Source of the DNA: Ectobacillus funiculus
GTDB lineage: Bacteria > Bacillota > Bacilli > Bacillales > Bacillaceae_G
DNA: 64,000 bases
Assembly (NCBI RefSeq): GCF_042429435.1
Contig: NZ_JBHMAF010000020.1
Direction: 5' to 3' (one strand)
The notes under the pieces were generated by a model. That model did no database searches. It saw nothing but the letters and a program-made list of their open reading frames with translations, and was not told where the DNA came from. How positions within the stretch are numbered: the stretch's first letter is position 1; each line of letters starts with the position of its first letter. The position numbers and the translations under genes are program-made. This document shows positions 9,128 through 16,875 of the stretch, piece after piece.

Positions 9128-9190
9128 TGATAATGATAATCATTTATAAAATAGGAGGTGAACTGATTGTTGAATAAAGATCGTACATAA
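9128..9190 (+). promoter_or_regulatory. Fur box followed by strong ribosome site and 7-codon frame
   Basis: TGATAATGATAATCA (9128-9142) is a 13/14 Fur box overlapping a second half-site. It is followed by AGGAGGTGA (9153-9161), then a TTG-TTG start and the frame LLNKDRT (9167-9187) ending in TAA before a T-rich run. The T-run makes this look like a short iron-controlled transcript or a truncated gene. Confidence 0.5.
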
Positions 9191-9209
9191 TTCTTTTTTT
9201 ATGCTTATA

Positions 9210-9276
9210 CATGACATTTATCATGTTTTGTCCATGACACGTATGTCTACAAGACCGGATTTCCTTCCTCTATAAT
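9210..9276 (+). promoter_or_regulatory. des promoter with putative DesR operator
   Basis: TATAAT at 9271-9276 has a poor -35 (TACAAG, 17 bp upstream). Immediately upstream are three inverted repeats: CATGA-N6-TCATG (9210-9225), TGTC-CAT-GACA (9229-9239) and GACA-CGTA-TGTC (9236-9247). In B. subtilis phospho-DesR activates a weak-35 des promoter from just upstream, so these dyads are the likely binding sites. The site assignment is inferred. Confidence 0.6.
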
Positions 9277-9308
9277 TTAAGATAACAAAAAGAGAAGGGA
9301 CATAAAAG

Positions 9309-10343
9309 ATGACGATACAAAAACAGAAACATTTAAGGAAACAAGTAGCTCCTTATGAAAAATCTGATACATGGCATAGTGTAAGACAACTTGTTAACAC
9401 TTTAGTGCCTTTTTTTATATTATGGTTCTTGGCTTATCAAAGCTTATCGATTTCATATATACTTACGTTAGCTTTGTCAGTGGTTGCGGCTGGCTTTCTC
9501 GTACGAGTGTTCATTATTTTTCATGACTGCTGTCATCACTCTTTCTTTAAAAATCGGACTGCTAATGAAGTCATTGGAAACATAACAGGTGTTTTAACTT
9601 TATTTCCATATAAGCAATGGCAGCACAATCATTCTATTCATCACGCGACGAGCGGTAATTTGGATAAACGAGGAGTAGGGGATATATGGACGTTAACAGT
9701 TGAGGAGTATGTGTCAGCACCATTTCGGACTCGGGTGGCTTATCGACTGTACCGCAATCCGTTGGTCATGTTTGGATTAGGACCGATTTATGAGTTTCTG
9801 ATTTCGAATCGTTTTAATCGAAAAGGTGCTAGATGGAAGGAACGGATGAACACCTATGCTATAAACGTAGCAATTGTTGTTTTAGTAGCTGTGCTTTGCC
9901 TTGCATTGGGGTGGAAGTCTTTCCTTTTAGTACAAGGGCCAATTTTTTGGATTTCAGGCTCCATGGGAATTTGGCTGTTTTATGTACAGCATACATTTGA
10001 GGATTCGTACTTTGAAGAGGATACGGAATGGGAATACGTAAAAGCAGCGGTGGAAGGGAGTTCTTTCTATAAGCTTCCGAAGCTCCTGCAATGGCTTACA
10101 GGAAATATTGGCTTTCACCATGTTCATCATCTAAGTCCGAGAGTCCCGAACTATAAGCTTGAGAATGCGCACAATAATACGCAGCCGTTACAAAATGTGC
10201 CGACGATAACTTTAGCTACAAGCTTACAGTCATTACAATTCCGCTTATGGGACGAACAGAGCAAAAAGTTTGTAGGGTTTAAAGACATCAAGGTTCCGTC
10301 AAGATCAAAGAGCGTCTTGGTTCAGCCTAAACCTAAGGTATAG
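9309..10343 (+). CDS. des: Membrane fatty acid (acyl-lipid) desaturase
   Basis: A 344-residue integral membrane di-iron desaturase. The three histidine boxes are HDCCHH (72-77), HNHSIHH (106-112) and HHVHH (270-274); hydrophobic pairs lie at about 28-70 and 185-230. It introduces a cis double bond into membrane phospholipid acyl chains to restore fluidity in the cold. The regulator pair DesK-DesR follows, as in B. subtilis, where the enzyme is a delta-5 desaturase; regiochemistry here is not certain. A repeat A copy with its terminator hairpin lies between this gene and desK. Ribosome site AGAAGGGA. Confidence 0.9.
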   Translation: MTIQKQKHLRKQVAPYEKSDTWHSVRQLVNTLVPFFILWFLAYQSLSISYILTLALSVVAAGFLVRVFIIFHDCCHHSFFKNRTANEVIGNITGVLTLFPYKQWQHNHSIHHATSGNLDKRGVGDIWTLTVEEYVSAPFRTRVAYRLYRNPLVMFGLGPIYEFLISNRFNRKGARWKERMNTYAINVAIVVLVAVLCLALGWKSFLLVQGPIFWISGSMGIWLFYVQHTFEDSYFEEDTEWEYVKAAVEGSSFYKLPKLLQWLTGNIGFHHVHHLSPRVPNYKLENAHNNTQPLQNVPTITLATSLQSLQFRLWDEQSKKFVGFKDIKVPSRSKSVLVQPKPKV

Positions 10344-10405
10344 AAAAATATATAGCATCCACTAAACACACTACCTAGAGAAGAGGCCATAACCGGGCCT
10401 CTTGT

Positions 10406-10544
10406 TTTATACTTTAAGAATGTATAAATTTCTAGCTGGATGCCAATTCGACGTAGCGAGAAATTTTAGGAATATAGTATAAGGGCAACTAGGCCTCTGT
10501 CTTTGACCAAGAGCAGGGCTCGCCAATCGGCGAGCTTTCTTTAT
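10406..10544 (+). repeat. Repeat A, copy 2
   Basis: Near-complete copy. The inverted pair TTTCTAGCT / AGCGAGAAA (about 10429-10438 / 10456-10464) and terminal hairpin CTCGCC-AATC-GGCGAG with following CTTTCTTTAT are intact. It separates des from desK, so it may terminate or attenuate des transcription. Confidence 0.9.
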
Positions 10545-10644
10545 TGGGGAAGCGGTAGAGGACATATATGGATAAAAAGTGGTAAAATAAATTAGGAAGG
10601 CAGATTTACGTAAAATATGTAAAATCAAAAAAGAGGTTTCAGTC

Positions 10645-11781
10645 ATGATTAAAAAGTATTTAACATTCCAGAAGAATAACGGAATTTCTCCTTATATTTG
10701 GACAATTCTTTGTATTTTACCGTTTTACTTTATTTTTCAAGCCTCCTCCATGTTCAAAATAATTGTAGGGATTTTCCTTACAATTTTATTTTTTATCTTT
10801 TACCGAATTGCTTTTGTTTCTAGAGGGTGGCCCGTTTACTTGTGGACGCTCATTCTGATTGGGATCTCGATTACATCAACGAACCTTTTCAGTTATGTGT
10901 ATTTTGCCTTTTTCCTAGCGTACTTCATAGGCAATATAGCAGATCGGGTCGCATTTCTTACATTGTACTTTATTCATCTAATTAGTACCTCTGTTTCAAT
11001 AAATTACAGCATTGTAAAGCAGGATGAGCTTTTCTTAACGCAATTGCCATTCGTAATTATCATTTGGATCAGTGTCATCCTTCTTCCATTCAACATTTAC
11101 AACAAGAAAGAGAAAGGGCAGCTGGAAGAAAAGCTAGAGGATGCAAACAAGAAGATAGCTGAGCTTGTCAAATTGGAGGAGCGGCAGCGGATTGCCCGCG
11201 ACCTGCATGATATACTAGGGCAAAAGCTTTCTCTCATCGGTCTGAAGAGTGATTTGGCGAGCAAGTTAATTTCTACAGATCCTCATCAAGCGCATCATGA
11301 ATTAAAGGATGTTCAACAGACGGCAAGAACTGCGTTAAGTGAAGTAAGAAAGCTCGTATCTTCCATGCGGGGTATTAGATTGAAGGAGGAGATTTTTCGT
11401 GTGCGACAAATTATGGAGGCGGCACAAATCGATTTTGTATTTGATCAGAAAACCCCTCTAACCAATGTTTCCCTGCTAACGGAGAATATTCTAAGCATGT
11501 GTTTGAAGGAGGCTGTAACGAATGTGGTAAAGCATAGCGAGGCCACTTCCTGTTGCATTTCCATTGAACAATCGTGGAAGGAAATTGTGATTACTGTGCA
11601 GGATGACGGAACCTTTAAGGATGCGGAAGAATCCTCAGCTAAGGGGCATGGATTGCTAGGAATGAAGGAGCGTTTAGAATTCATAAACGGCGATTTGGAA
11701 ATGAGAACAGAGGAAGGGACAACTTTAATCATAAGAGTTCCGAATGACGTCAAGCAGACAGATAAGGAGAAGCTTAAATGA
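10645..11781 (+). CDS. desK: Thermosensor histidine kinase DesK
   Basis: A 378-residue HisKA_3-class kinase. Five hydrophobic segments (about 16-150) precede a linker coiled coil (about 155-180) and the phosphoacceptor RDLHDILGQKL, in which H188 falls at the same residue number as in B. subtilis DesK. The N box is EAVTNVVKHSEA (about 290) and the G box GHGLLGMKERL (about 340). It senses membrane thickness/fluidity and controls DesR. It overlaps desR by 4 bases (ATGA), indicating coupled translation. Confidence 0.92.
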   Translation: MIKKYLTFQKNNGISPYIWTILCILPFYFIFQASSMFKIIVGIFLTILFFIFYRIAFVSRGWPVYLWTLILIGISITSTNLFSYVYFAFFLAYFIGNIADRVAFLTLYFIHLISTSVSINYSIVKQDELFLTQLPFVIIIWISVILLPFNIYNKKEKGQLEEKLEDANKKIAELVKLEERQRIARDLHDILGQKLSLIGLKSDLASKLISTDPHQAHHELKDVQQTARTALSEVRKLVSSMRGIRLKEEIFRVRQIMEAAQIDFVFDQKTPLTNVSLLTENILSMCLKEAVTNVVKHSEATSCCISIEQSWKEIVITVQDDGTFKDAEESSAKGHGLLGMKERLEFINGDLEMRTEEGTTLIIRVPNDVKQTDKEKLK

Positions 11782-12377
11782 TTACAATTGTGATTGCGGA
11801 AGACCAGAAGATGTTGTTAGGAGCCTTTGGTTCGCTACTAAATTTAGAGGAGGATATGATAGTAGTGGGACAAGCCTCTAATGGAGAGGAAGCCGTAGCT
11901 TTGGTACGGGAATTTCAGCCCGATGTTTGTATTATGGATATAGAAATGCCTGGAAAGAGCGGGCTTGATGCTGCTGAAGAGATTAAGGGGCTAGGTTGTA
12001 AGGTTATTATTTTAACAACCTTCGCCCGTTCTGGTTATTTTCAACGTGCGTTAAAGGCTGGGGTAAGCGGCTATTTATTGAAGGACAGCCCCAGTGAAGA
12101 GCTAGCCAGCTCGATACGTGATGTAATGGCAGGAAAAAGAATTTATGCGCCTGAACTTATGGACAGTGTTTATGGTGAGGAAAACCCTCTTACCGATCGG
12201 GAAAGGGAAGTATTAGGGCTCGTAGCTGATGGGAAAAACACAAAAGAGATTGCTGCTGAGCTTAGTATAAAAACAGGAACGGTTCGAAATTATATTTCTC
12301 AAATATTGGATAAATTAGAAGTCAAAAATCGTATAGAAGCAATTGTCCAATCAAGGGAAAAGGGTTGGTTTAAGTAG
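11778..12377 (+). CDS. desR: Response regulator DesR
   Basis: A 199-residue NarL/FixJ-type regulator. The receiver domain (1-120) has acidic residues E8-D9 and phosphoacceptor D54 in CIMDIEMPGK; the LuxR-type HTH lies at about 132-190 (LTDREREVLGLVADGKNTKEI). It is closely similar by recall to B. subtilis DesR, including the KGWFK C terminus. It activates des when phosphorylated by DesK. Followed by a strong terminator. Confidence 0.93.
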   Translation: MITIVIAEDQKMLLGAFGSLLNLEEDMIVVGQASNGEEAVALVREFQPDVCIMDIEMPGKSGLDAAEEIKGLGCKVIILTTFARSGYFQRALKAGVSGYLLKDSPSEELASSIRDVMAGKRIYAPELMDSVYGEENPLTDREREVLGLVADGKNTKEIAAELSIKTGTVRNYISQILDKLEVKNRIEAIVQSREKGWFK

Positions 12378-12410
12378 TGGGTAACGGAGATGTTATTGTA
12401 GATTGCAAAA

Positions 12411-12438
12411 GAGCCAGTATCATTCTCGATACTGGCTC
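12411..12438 (+). terminator. Terminator after desR
   Basis: Perfect stem GAGCCAGTATC / GATACTGGCTC with a 6-base loop, followed by CTTGCTTGTTTT; the T-tract is imperfect. Confidence 0.7.
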
Positions 12439-12446
12439 CTTGCTTG

Positions 12447-12578
12447 TTTTACAGCAGAAAGTATCCCTTTCTAGCTGAGAGACCAGTCGATGTAGCGAGA
12501 AATTTTAGGAATGCAGTATAAGTGCAACTACCCCTCTGTCTTCGCCTGTCGGCTTGCCAATCGGCGAGTTTTCTTTAT
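12447..12578 (+). repeat. Repeat A, copy 3, overlapping an MFS gene end
   Basis: Copy lying between convergent desR and the DUF3817-MFS gene. Landmarks TTTCTAGCTGAGA, GTCGATGTAGCGAG, CTCTGTCTTCGCC and terminal GCCAATCGGCGAGTTTTCTTTA. Its last 48 bases form the final codons and stop of the minus-strand gene. Confidence 0.9.
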
Positions 12579-14033
12579 AACGTGGTATGGTTTGTTGAAC
12601 ATAAAAACTATACCAACACAGCTCGTTAGTAGAATTCCCGTAATCAAAAATTGTACCGGTATTGCTACTGTTAGCAAACCTAAGCCTGAAGAACCTACAA
12701 TAACACCGATGGAGAAAAAGGCGTAAAAGTAACCATATGCTTTTCCTCTTGTTTTAGGAGTAGTTGCTTGTATAAGCAACAAATTAATTGCGGGGAATAA
12801 AAAGGCAAACCCAACACCATATAAGGCTAAACAGGCATATAGAAGGGCTGCCGTATTGGCCTGCCCGATTAATATTTGACTTACTCCCATGCTGCCTAAA
12901 CCAATCGAAAAACTAATAAAGGGCGATATACGATCAAATAATTTATTAGTCGGTAAAAGAAATAAAGCCACTGCCACAATTCCAAACATACTCAGCAAGG
13001 TCCCGCTCAACCGTGAACTGTAGCCTAGCGCTTCTACATGCAAAGGCAAAAGATACGCTAATGCTCCCTGGGAAAACATTAAAAGGAAGGCACCTGCAAA
13101 GGATTGAATAACTCCCTGATTAAAAATAAACTTATCACTCTGTAATTCTTTTGTTGAAGCCTGTGCCTGTTGTTTCTTGAAGAGAAGAATGGTTATCAAA
13201 AATAATAAAAATCCAAAGATAGCAACAGTCATAAATACAAAAGGTACCGATGTTTTACTTGCCATAATGCCACTATAGGCAGGACCTACGATTGCGGCAA
13301 TGCCGACAAAGGAACCTGTGAAGGCGTTTTGGCTTCCATGTCGATCGTTCTTTGTTTGGTTTGCTAAATAGGTAAAAGCTGCTGGTACAATTAATCCCCC
13401 AAAAAAACCGTGAATACATCGAACGATGAATAACCCTTCGACACTTGTAATAGCATTGTATAAATTTAGAGAAATGCTAGTTGTAAGCAAACTGATACAT
13501 AAGACAATAAAAGCTCCGTATCTATCTGTTAATACACCGGATAAAATATTTCCAAATATATTTGTAAAGGAATACACCCCAACAATAAAGCCTGCAAGCA
13601 TTGTAGTTGCACCTACAGAAGTAGCAAATGTACTCATCACAGGTAACTGTGTGAATAAATCAATAAATGTAAAAAAGATAATGATATAAATCAACCATAT
13701 CTTAGGGATCGGTTTAATAGTAAATGTATTTTGCTGTTTTTTTAAGAATACATCATAAATAAAATTACCAAATGGGATAAATGCGACAAACACGGCAAAG
13801 AAAGACCATTTTACATGCCACTGAATCCGGACTTGAGTATAGATAATTGCCAGCGCATACAAAATAAAAATACACCCATGAACGGAGCCCGCCACAGTTA
13901 CCGCATAAGGATAATTCGCTATGTACTTTAACGGCATGGCTATTCCTAATAACACCAATAATGATACTCCATCAGCTATTCCGGTCCACCTTAACCAGTG
14001 AATAGGCGATGTTAGTAGACGTATCGCTTTCAA
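12528..14033 (-). CDS. DUF3817-MFS fusion membrane protein
   Basis: A 501-residue polytopic protein. Residues about 1-95 look like a DUF3817 unit (GIADGVSLLVLLGIAMPLKY, then VAGSVHGCIFILYALAI), normally a free-standing membrane protein. Residues about 110-490 are a 12-helix MFS transporter with the loop DRYGAFIVL after TM2 and NQTKNDRHG in the middle. The gene starts at an ATG overlapping the stop of the DUF2071 gene by 4 bases. The last 15 residues (KKTRRLASRQAKTEG) are encoded by repeat A copy 3. Drug or metabolite efflux is the usual guess; the substrate is unknown. Confidence 0.8.
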   Translation of the reverse strand: MKAIRLLTSPIHWLRWTGIADGVSLLVLLGIAMPLKYIANYPYAVTVAGSVHGCIFILYALAIIYTQVRIQWHVKWSFFAVFVAFIPFGNFIYDVFLKKQQNTFTIKPIPKIWLIYIIIFFTFIDLFTQLPVMSTFATSVGATTMLAGFIVGVYSFTNIFGNILSGVLTDRYGAFIVLCISLLTTSISLNLYNAITSVEGLFIVRCIHGFFGGLIVPAAFTYLANQTKNDRHGSQNAFTGSFVGIAAIVGPAYSGIMASKTSVPFVFMTVAIFGFLLFLITILLFKKQQAQASTKELQSDKFIFNQGVIQSFAGAFLLMFSQGALAYLLPLHVEALGYSSRLSGTLLSMFGIVAVALFLLPTNKLFDRISPFISFSIGLGSMGVSQILIGQANTAALLYACLALYGVGFAFLFPAINLLLIQATTPKTRGKAYGYFYAFFSIGVIVGSSGLGLLTVAIPVQFLITGILLTSCVGIVFMFNKPYHVIKKTRRLASRQAKTEG

Positions 14034-14653
14034 TATACAAACACTCCTTTGGATAATATCCTTACCTCTGTTTGATTACCATAGAGAAGATGGTCCGCTT
14101 CAAGAGGAAAGGAAAATCCTTTTGATGAACCTAATGTATTAGATTGAATTGAGGCATTAACATGTTGCAGTTTCCATGATTCATGCATAATATCACAATA
14201 TGATTGATCGGTAAATAAACTATAGCGTTCTGTCAAAAAATATTCTAAACTTCCGCTCTTTGCATGGAACCATTCTCCAAATGGGGTATATTCAACCTGA
14301 TATTTATGATCTTTTCGCATACTGTGAAAAGAAACAGTTGCATCAAATTGAGCTTGAATATTTGAATAGGTATAGGGGAGAGAATAAAATCTTTTGGCAA
14401 AAAACACAGCCAAATGATTTGCAGCGTCACAGCTTAAAAAGTACACGCCAGACTTTCCTTTGTGAGACACGTATGTGCGCACATTGACCTGAGGGTAGCG
14501 AATAATGCCGAAGCTCATATCAAATGAAACAATGCCAACCCAGGCACTTCCTTCACATGTTTCAATCTCCAGCGGGGCCGGAACCCAAGGACGTAAGGAT
14601 TCCACTGGTACTTGGTAATGACAAAATAAAAGATTGCTCCATCGTTGTTTCAT
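14030..14653 (-). CDS. DUF2071 / YqjF family protein
   Basis: A 207-residue soluble protein of the DUF2071 (YqjF-like) family: W-x-N-L-L-F-C-H-Y start, PWVPAPLEIETCEGSAWVGIVSFDM (about 22-46, quoted in parts) and NVRTYVSHKGKSGVYFLSCD segments. The family has an acetoacetate-decarboxylase-like fold; biochemical function is unknown. Translationally coupled to the following DUF3817-MFS gene (ATGA overlap), so the two probably act together. Confidence 0.75.
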   Translation of the reverse strand: MKQRWSNLLFCHYQVPVESLRPWVPAPLEIETCEGSAWVGIVSFDMSFGIIRYPQVNVRTYVSHKGKSGVYFLSCDAANHLAVFFAKRFYSLPYTYSNIQAQFDATVSFHSMRKDHKYQVEYTPFGEWFHAKSGSLEYFLTERYSLFTDQSYCDIMHESWKLQHVNASIQSNTLGSSKGFSFPLEADHLLYGNQTEVRILSKGVFVY

Positions 14654-14775
14654 GTAGTTTCCTTCTTTCCTTTAATGTCGAAGAGATAGACGATTTACGA
14701 TCGTATTAAGCTTTTGTAAGCTGGAGTTTACCCTGCCTGATTCGCTTTATCCTTATAAATATGAGAAGGATAGCT

Positions 14776-14851
14776 TTTTTACACTTTAAAAAAGTATATA
14801 TTTCCGGCTGGAAGTTAATTCGATGTAGACTGTAAAATTGTTCAGGACAAG
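14776..14851 (+). repeat. Repeat A, copy 4 (3'-truncated)
   Basis: Only the first half is recognisable: TTTTTACACTTTAAAAAAGT, TTTCCGGCTGGAAG, ATTCGATGTAG, AAAATT-TTCAGGA. The terminal hairpin is missing. It lies between the minus-strand DHFR and DUF2071 genes; nearby is a separate terminator-like stem at 14892-14930 (GGCAAGGGG / CCCCTTTGC). Confidence 0.75.
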
Positions 14852-14970
14852 AGTTTTAATAGATATGTGTATTGCTTAATTTAATAAAGTAAGAAACTGG
14901 CAAGGGGATATATTCCCCTTTGCTAGTTTTGATATATGCAGAGTTGAGCAATCGTTTAATGCTGAGATAT

Positions 14971-15001
14971 AAAAACAGCTAAAGAATCGTCTTTAGCTGT
15001 T
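14971..15001 (-). terminator. Terminator of the minus-strand DHFR gene
   Basis: AACAGCTAAAG / CTTTAGCTGTT with a 6-base loop, followed on the minus strand by TTTTTATA. It overlaps the stop codon by two bases. Confidence 0.75.
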
Positions 15002-15494
15002 AGTTCAATGAATTTCTCTGAAGTACATAAAAGGTATGTTGGTAGATATTTCTTTCATCTACCTGTCCTTCCTTTTCAGAAACGGTCGTCCACTCTGCTT
15101 TGTTGAAAGAGGGGAAATACGTATCTCCATCAAATGTATGGTGAATTTGTGTTATGTACATTTTATGAACGTAAGGAAGAAACAGTTGATAAATTTCTGT
15201 TCCACCAAATATAAAAATCTCCCTAGGATCATCTTTGAATTCTGACATTACTTCTTCCAAAGAGTGGTTTACTTGGCAACCATCTATCTGTAAATTCTTA
15301 TCTCTCGTTAATACTACGTTTAAACGGTTAGGTAAAGGCTTTCCGATAGATTCAAAGTTTTTTCTGCCTAGAATAATAACATTATTAGTTGTTAATTCCT
15401 TAACTCGTTTTAAATCGTTCGGCAAATGCCAAGGTAAATTATTGTCTTTTCCTATAACTCCATTTTGATCCATTGCAACAATTAATGAAAACAT
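15000..15494 (-). CDS. Dihydrofolate reductase (first of two)
   Basis: A 164-residue DHFR: reduces dihydrofolate to tetrahydrofolate with NADPH. Family landmarks are FSLIVAMDQNGVIGKDNNLP (1-21, active-site start), W22, FESIGKPLPNR (about 48-57), IFIFGGTEIYQLFLPYV (about 94-110) and DGDTYFPSFN near the end. It lies 0.4 kb from a second, divergently oriented DHFR gene; the two differ considerably, so they are not a recent duplication. By recall its LFLPYVHKMYITQIHH segment is closer to Bacillus cereus DfrA and staphylococcal DfrG/K than the partner is. Trimethoprim susceptibility cannot be deduced. Confidence 0.92.
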   Translation of the reverse strand: MFSLIVAMDQNGVIGKDNNLPWHLPNDLKRVKELTTNNVIILGRKNFESIGKPLPNRLNVVLTRDKNLQIDGCQVNHSLEEVMSEFKDDPREIFIFGGTEIYQLFLPYVHKMYITQIHHTFDGDTYFPSFNKAEWTTVSEKEGQVDERNIYQHTFYVLQRNSLN

Positions 15495-15890
15495 ATGTCA
15501 TGGCCCCCTTCTAGATTATAAGCTGTACTCGTTGTAGTGGGATTTGTTGATTGTATTTTTATCCAATGATTCTTAGAAAATCTATTGAATATATGTTGAA
15601 GATGCTCCCTGTATCTTATCACATGCTACTAAAATGGTATACGTATTAATAAGGGAATGTTAATCGTTCGGAGGTCTGGATTTGGGGGAATAGGGCCAGT
15701 AAATAGAATGATTTAATCTAATTAAATTGTACTGTCTGGAAAATAATATTAGATGGTGTTAGTATGTGTAACAAGAAACATGAGTTAATTTTATTGGAAA
15801 GAGCAAAAGTACTCTTTATGGTTAGAAATGTTAATCCTTTGATTCTGCTTTACATACTTTAAAACTTATATTTAAGGGAGGAAATTTAGT

Positions 15891-16373
15891 ATGCTTTCCG
15901 GTCTTGTCGCAATGGACAAAAATAGATTAATCGGTAAAGATAATGATTTACCTTGGCGGCTTCCTGCAGATTTGGCGTATTTTAAAAAGGTAACAATGGG
16001 GCATCCAATTATCATGGGGCGAAAGACATTTGAAGCGATAGGAAAGCCGCTTCCAGGAAGAAGAAACATCATCGTGACAAGAAATGAACAATATAAGCAG
16101 CCTGGCTGTGAGGTGTTGTATTCTATTGAGGACATCTATAAAGTGGGCGATGGTATTGAAGAAGTATTTGTCATTGGGGGGGCAGAAATTTTCAAAGAGA
16201 TGCTGCCGATGATGGACCGGCTATATGTTACATATATTGATGAGGAATTTGAAGGAGACACCTATTTTCCAAATATAAATGATAATGAGTGGAGAATTAT
16301 CTCGGAGGAACCGGGAATAACAGATGAAAAAAATCCTTATCACTACCGCTTTGTTGTGTATGAAAGGCAATAA
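15891..16373 (+). CDS. dfrA: Dihydrofolate reductase (second of two)
   Basis: A 160-residue DHFR with start MLSGLVAMDKNRLIGKDNDL, PWRLPADLAYFKKVTMGHP, GRKTFEAIGKPLPGRRN and VFVIGGAEIFKEMLP. All residues expected in the folate and NADPH pockets appear present (D27-like acid in the LPADLAYFK helix, GG of the IGG turn). Ribosome site GGGAGGAAA. No thyA neighbour, unlike in many Firmicutes. The 396-bp divergent intergenic region to the other DHFR holds promoter-like AT-rich DNA only. Confidence 0.93.
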   Translation: MLSGLVAMDKNRLIGKDNDLPWRLPADLAYFKKVTMGHPIIMGRKTFEAIGKPLPGRRNIIVTRNEQYKQPGCEVLYSIEDIYKVGDGIEEVFVIGGAEIFKEMLPMMDRLYVTYIDEEFEGDTYFPNINDNEWRIISEEPGITDEKNPYHYRFVVYERQ

Positions 16374-16494
16374 TGGATGGAAGCAATGTGATTTGGTAGA
16401 GGTCTGCTCATAAGGTGGGCCTCTATCTATGCAGATGTTCTCTAGTTTCCGTGAAAAAGATTAAGCAAAAACCTGCAGGAAAGACATTTTTTTC

Positions 16495-16770
16495 TTTGCA
16501 CTTTAAGAAAGTATAAATTTCTAGCTATATAAGTTGAATTTAATTCTTGCACCTTCTTAATTCAGTTACTAAATCATCATTCAAATTGCCTTTGCAGGGC
16601 AACGTATTCTGTACGACTTTTGGCTACAATGGGGTTATGGGAAAATATTTAGTTCAACTTATATAGAAGACAATTCGACGTAGTGAGAAATTTTAGGAAT
16701 AAAGTATAAGTAGGGCTACGCCTCTGTCTTCGCCCAAAGGCAGGGCTCGCCAATCGGCGAGTTTTCTTTA
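16495..16770 (+). repeat. Repeat A, copy 5, split by an insertion
   Basis: Left part CTTTAAGAAAGTATA-AATTTCTAGCTA ends at 16527; right part GAAGACAATTCGACGTAGTG resumes at 16666 and runs to CTCGCCAATCGGCGAGTTTT and CTTTA. Removing the insert and one TA restores the spacing found in other copies. Confidence 0.9.
16528..16663. mobile_element. 136-bp MITE-like insertion with TA target duplication
   Basis: Element bounded by inverted repeats TATAAGTTGAA (16528-16538) and TTCAACTTATA (16653-16663), flanked on both sides by TA (16526-16527 and 16664-16665). The uninterrupted target CTAGCTAGAAG exists in other repeat A copies (for example about 22620 and 50520). The TA duplication and short TIRs point to mobilisation by an IS630/Tc1-mariner-type transposase. 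No open frame of use is inside. Confidence 0.8.
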
Positions 16771-16875
16771 AACCGTTTTTATCTTCTCTCTTCTCTCATT
16801 TTCTGTTTCTCTTCTTCTTTTTCTTCTGCTCGTCCTGTATAATGGATACGAATGTATTTTAGATGGGGGTCTTTT

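Noticed and set aside
10407..10646. 79-codon minus-strand frame over repeat A copy 2
   Set aside because: Created by the latent frame of the repeat (KKARRLAS peptide) and opposite to the desK leader; no ribosome site.
15000..16373. Calling one DHFR a trimethoprim-resistance gene
   Set aside because: Similarity to DfrG/DfrK-type segments is by recall only and the resistance residues cannot be judged without alignment.
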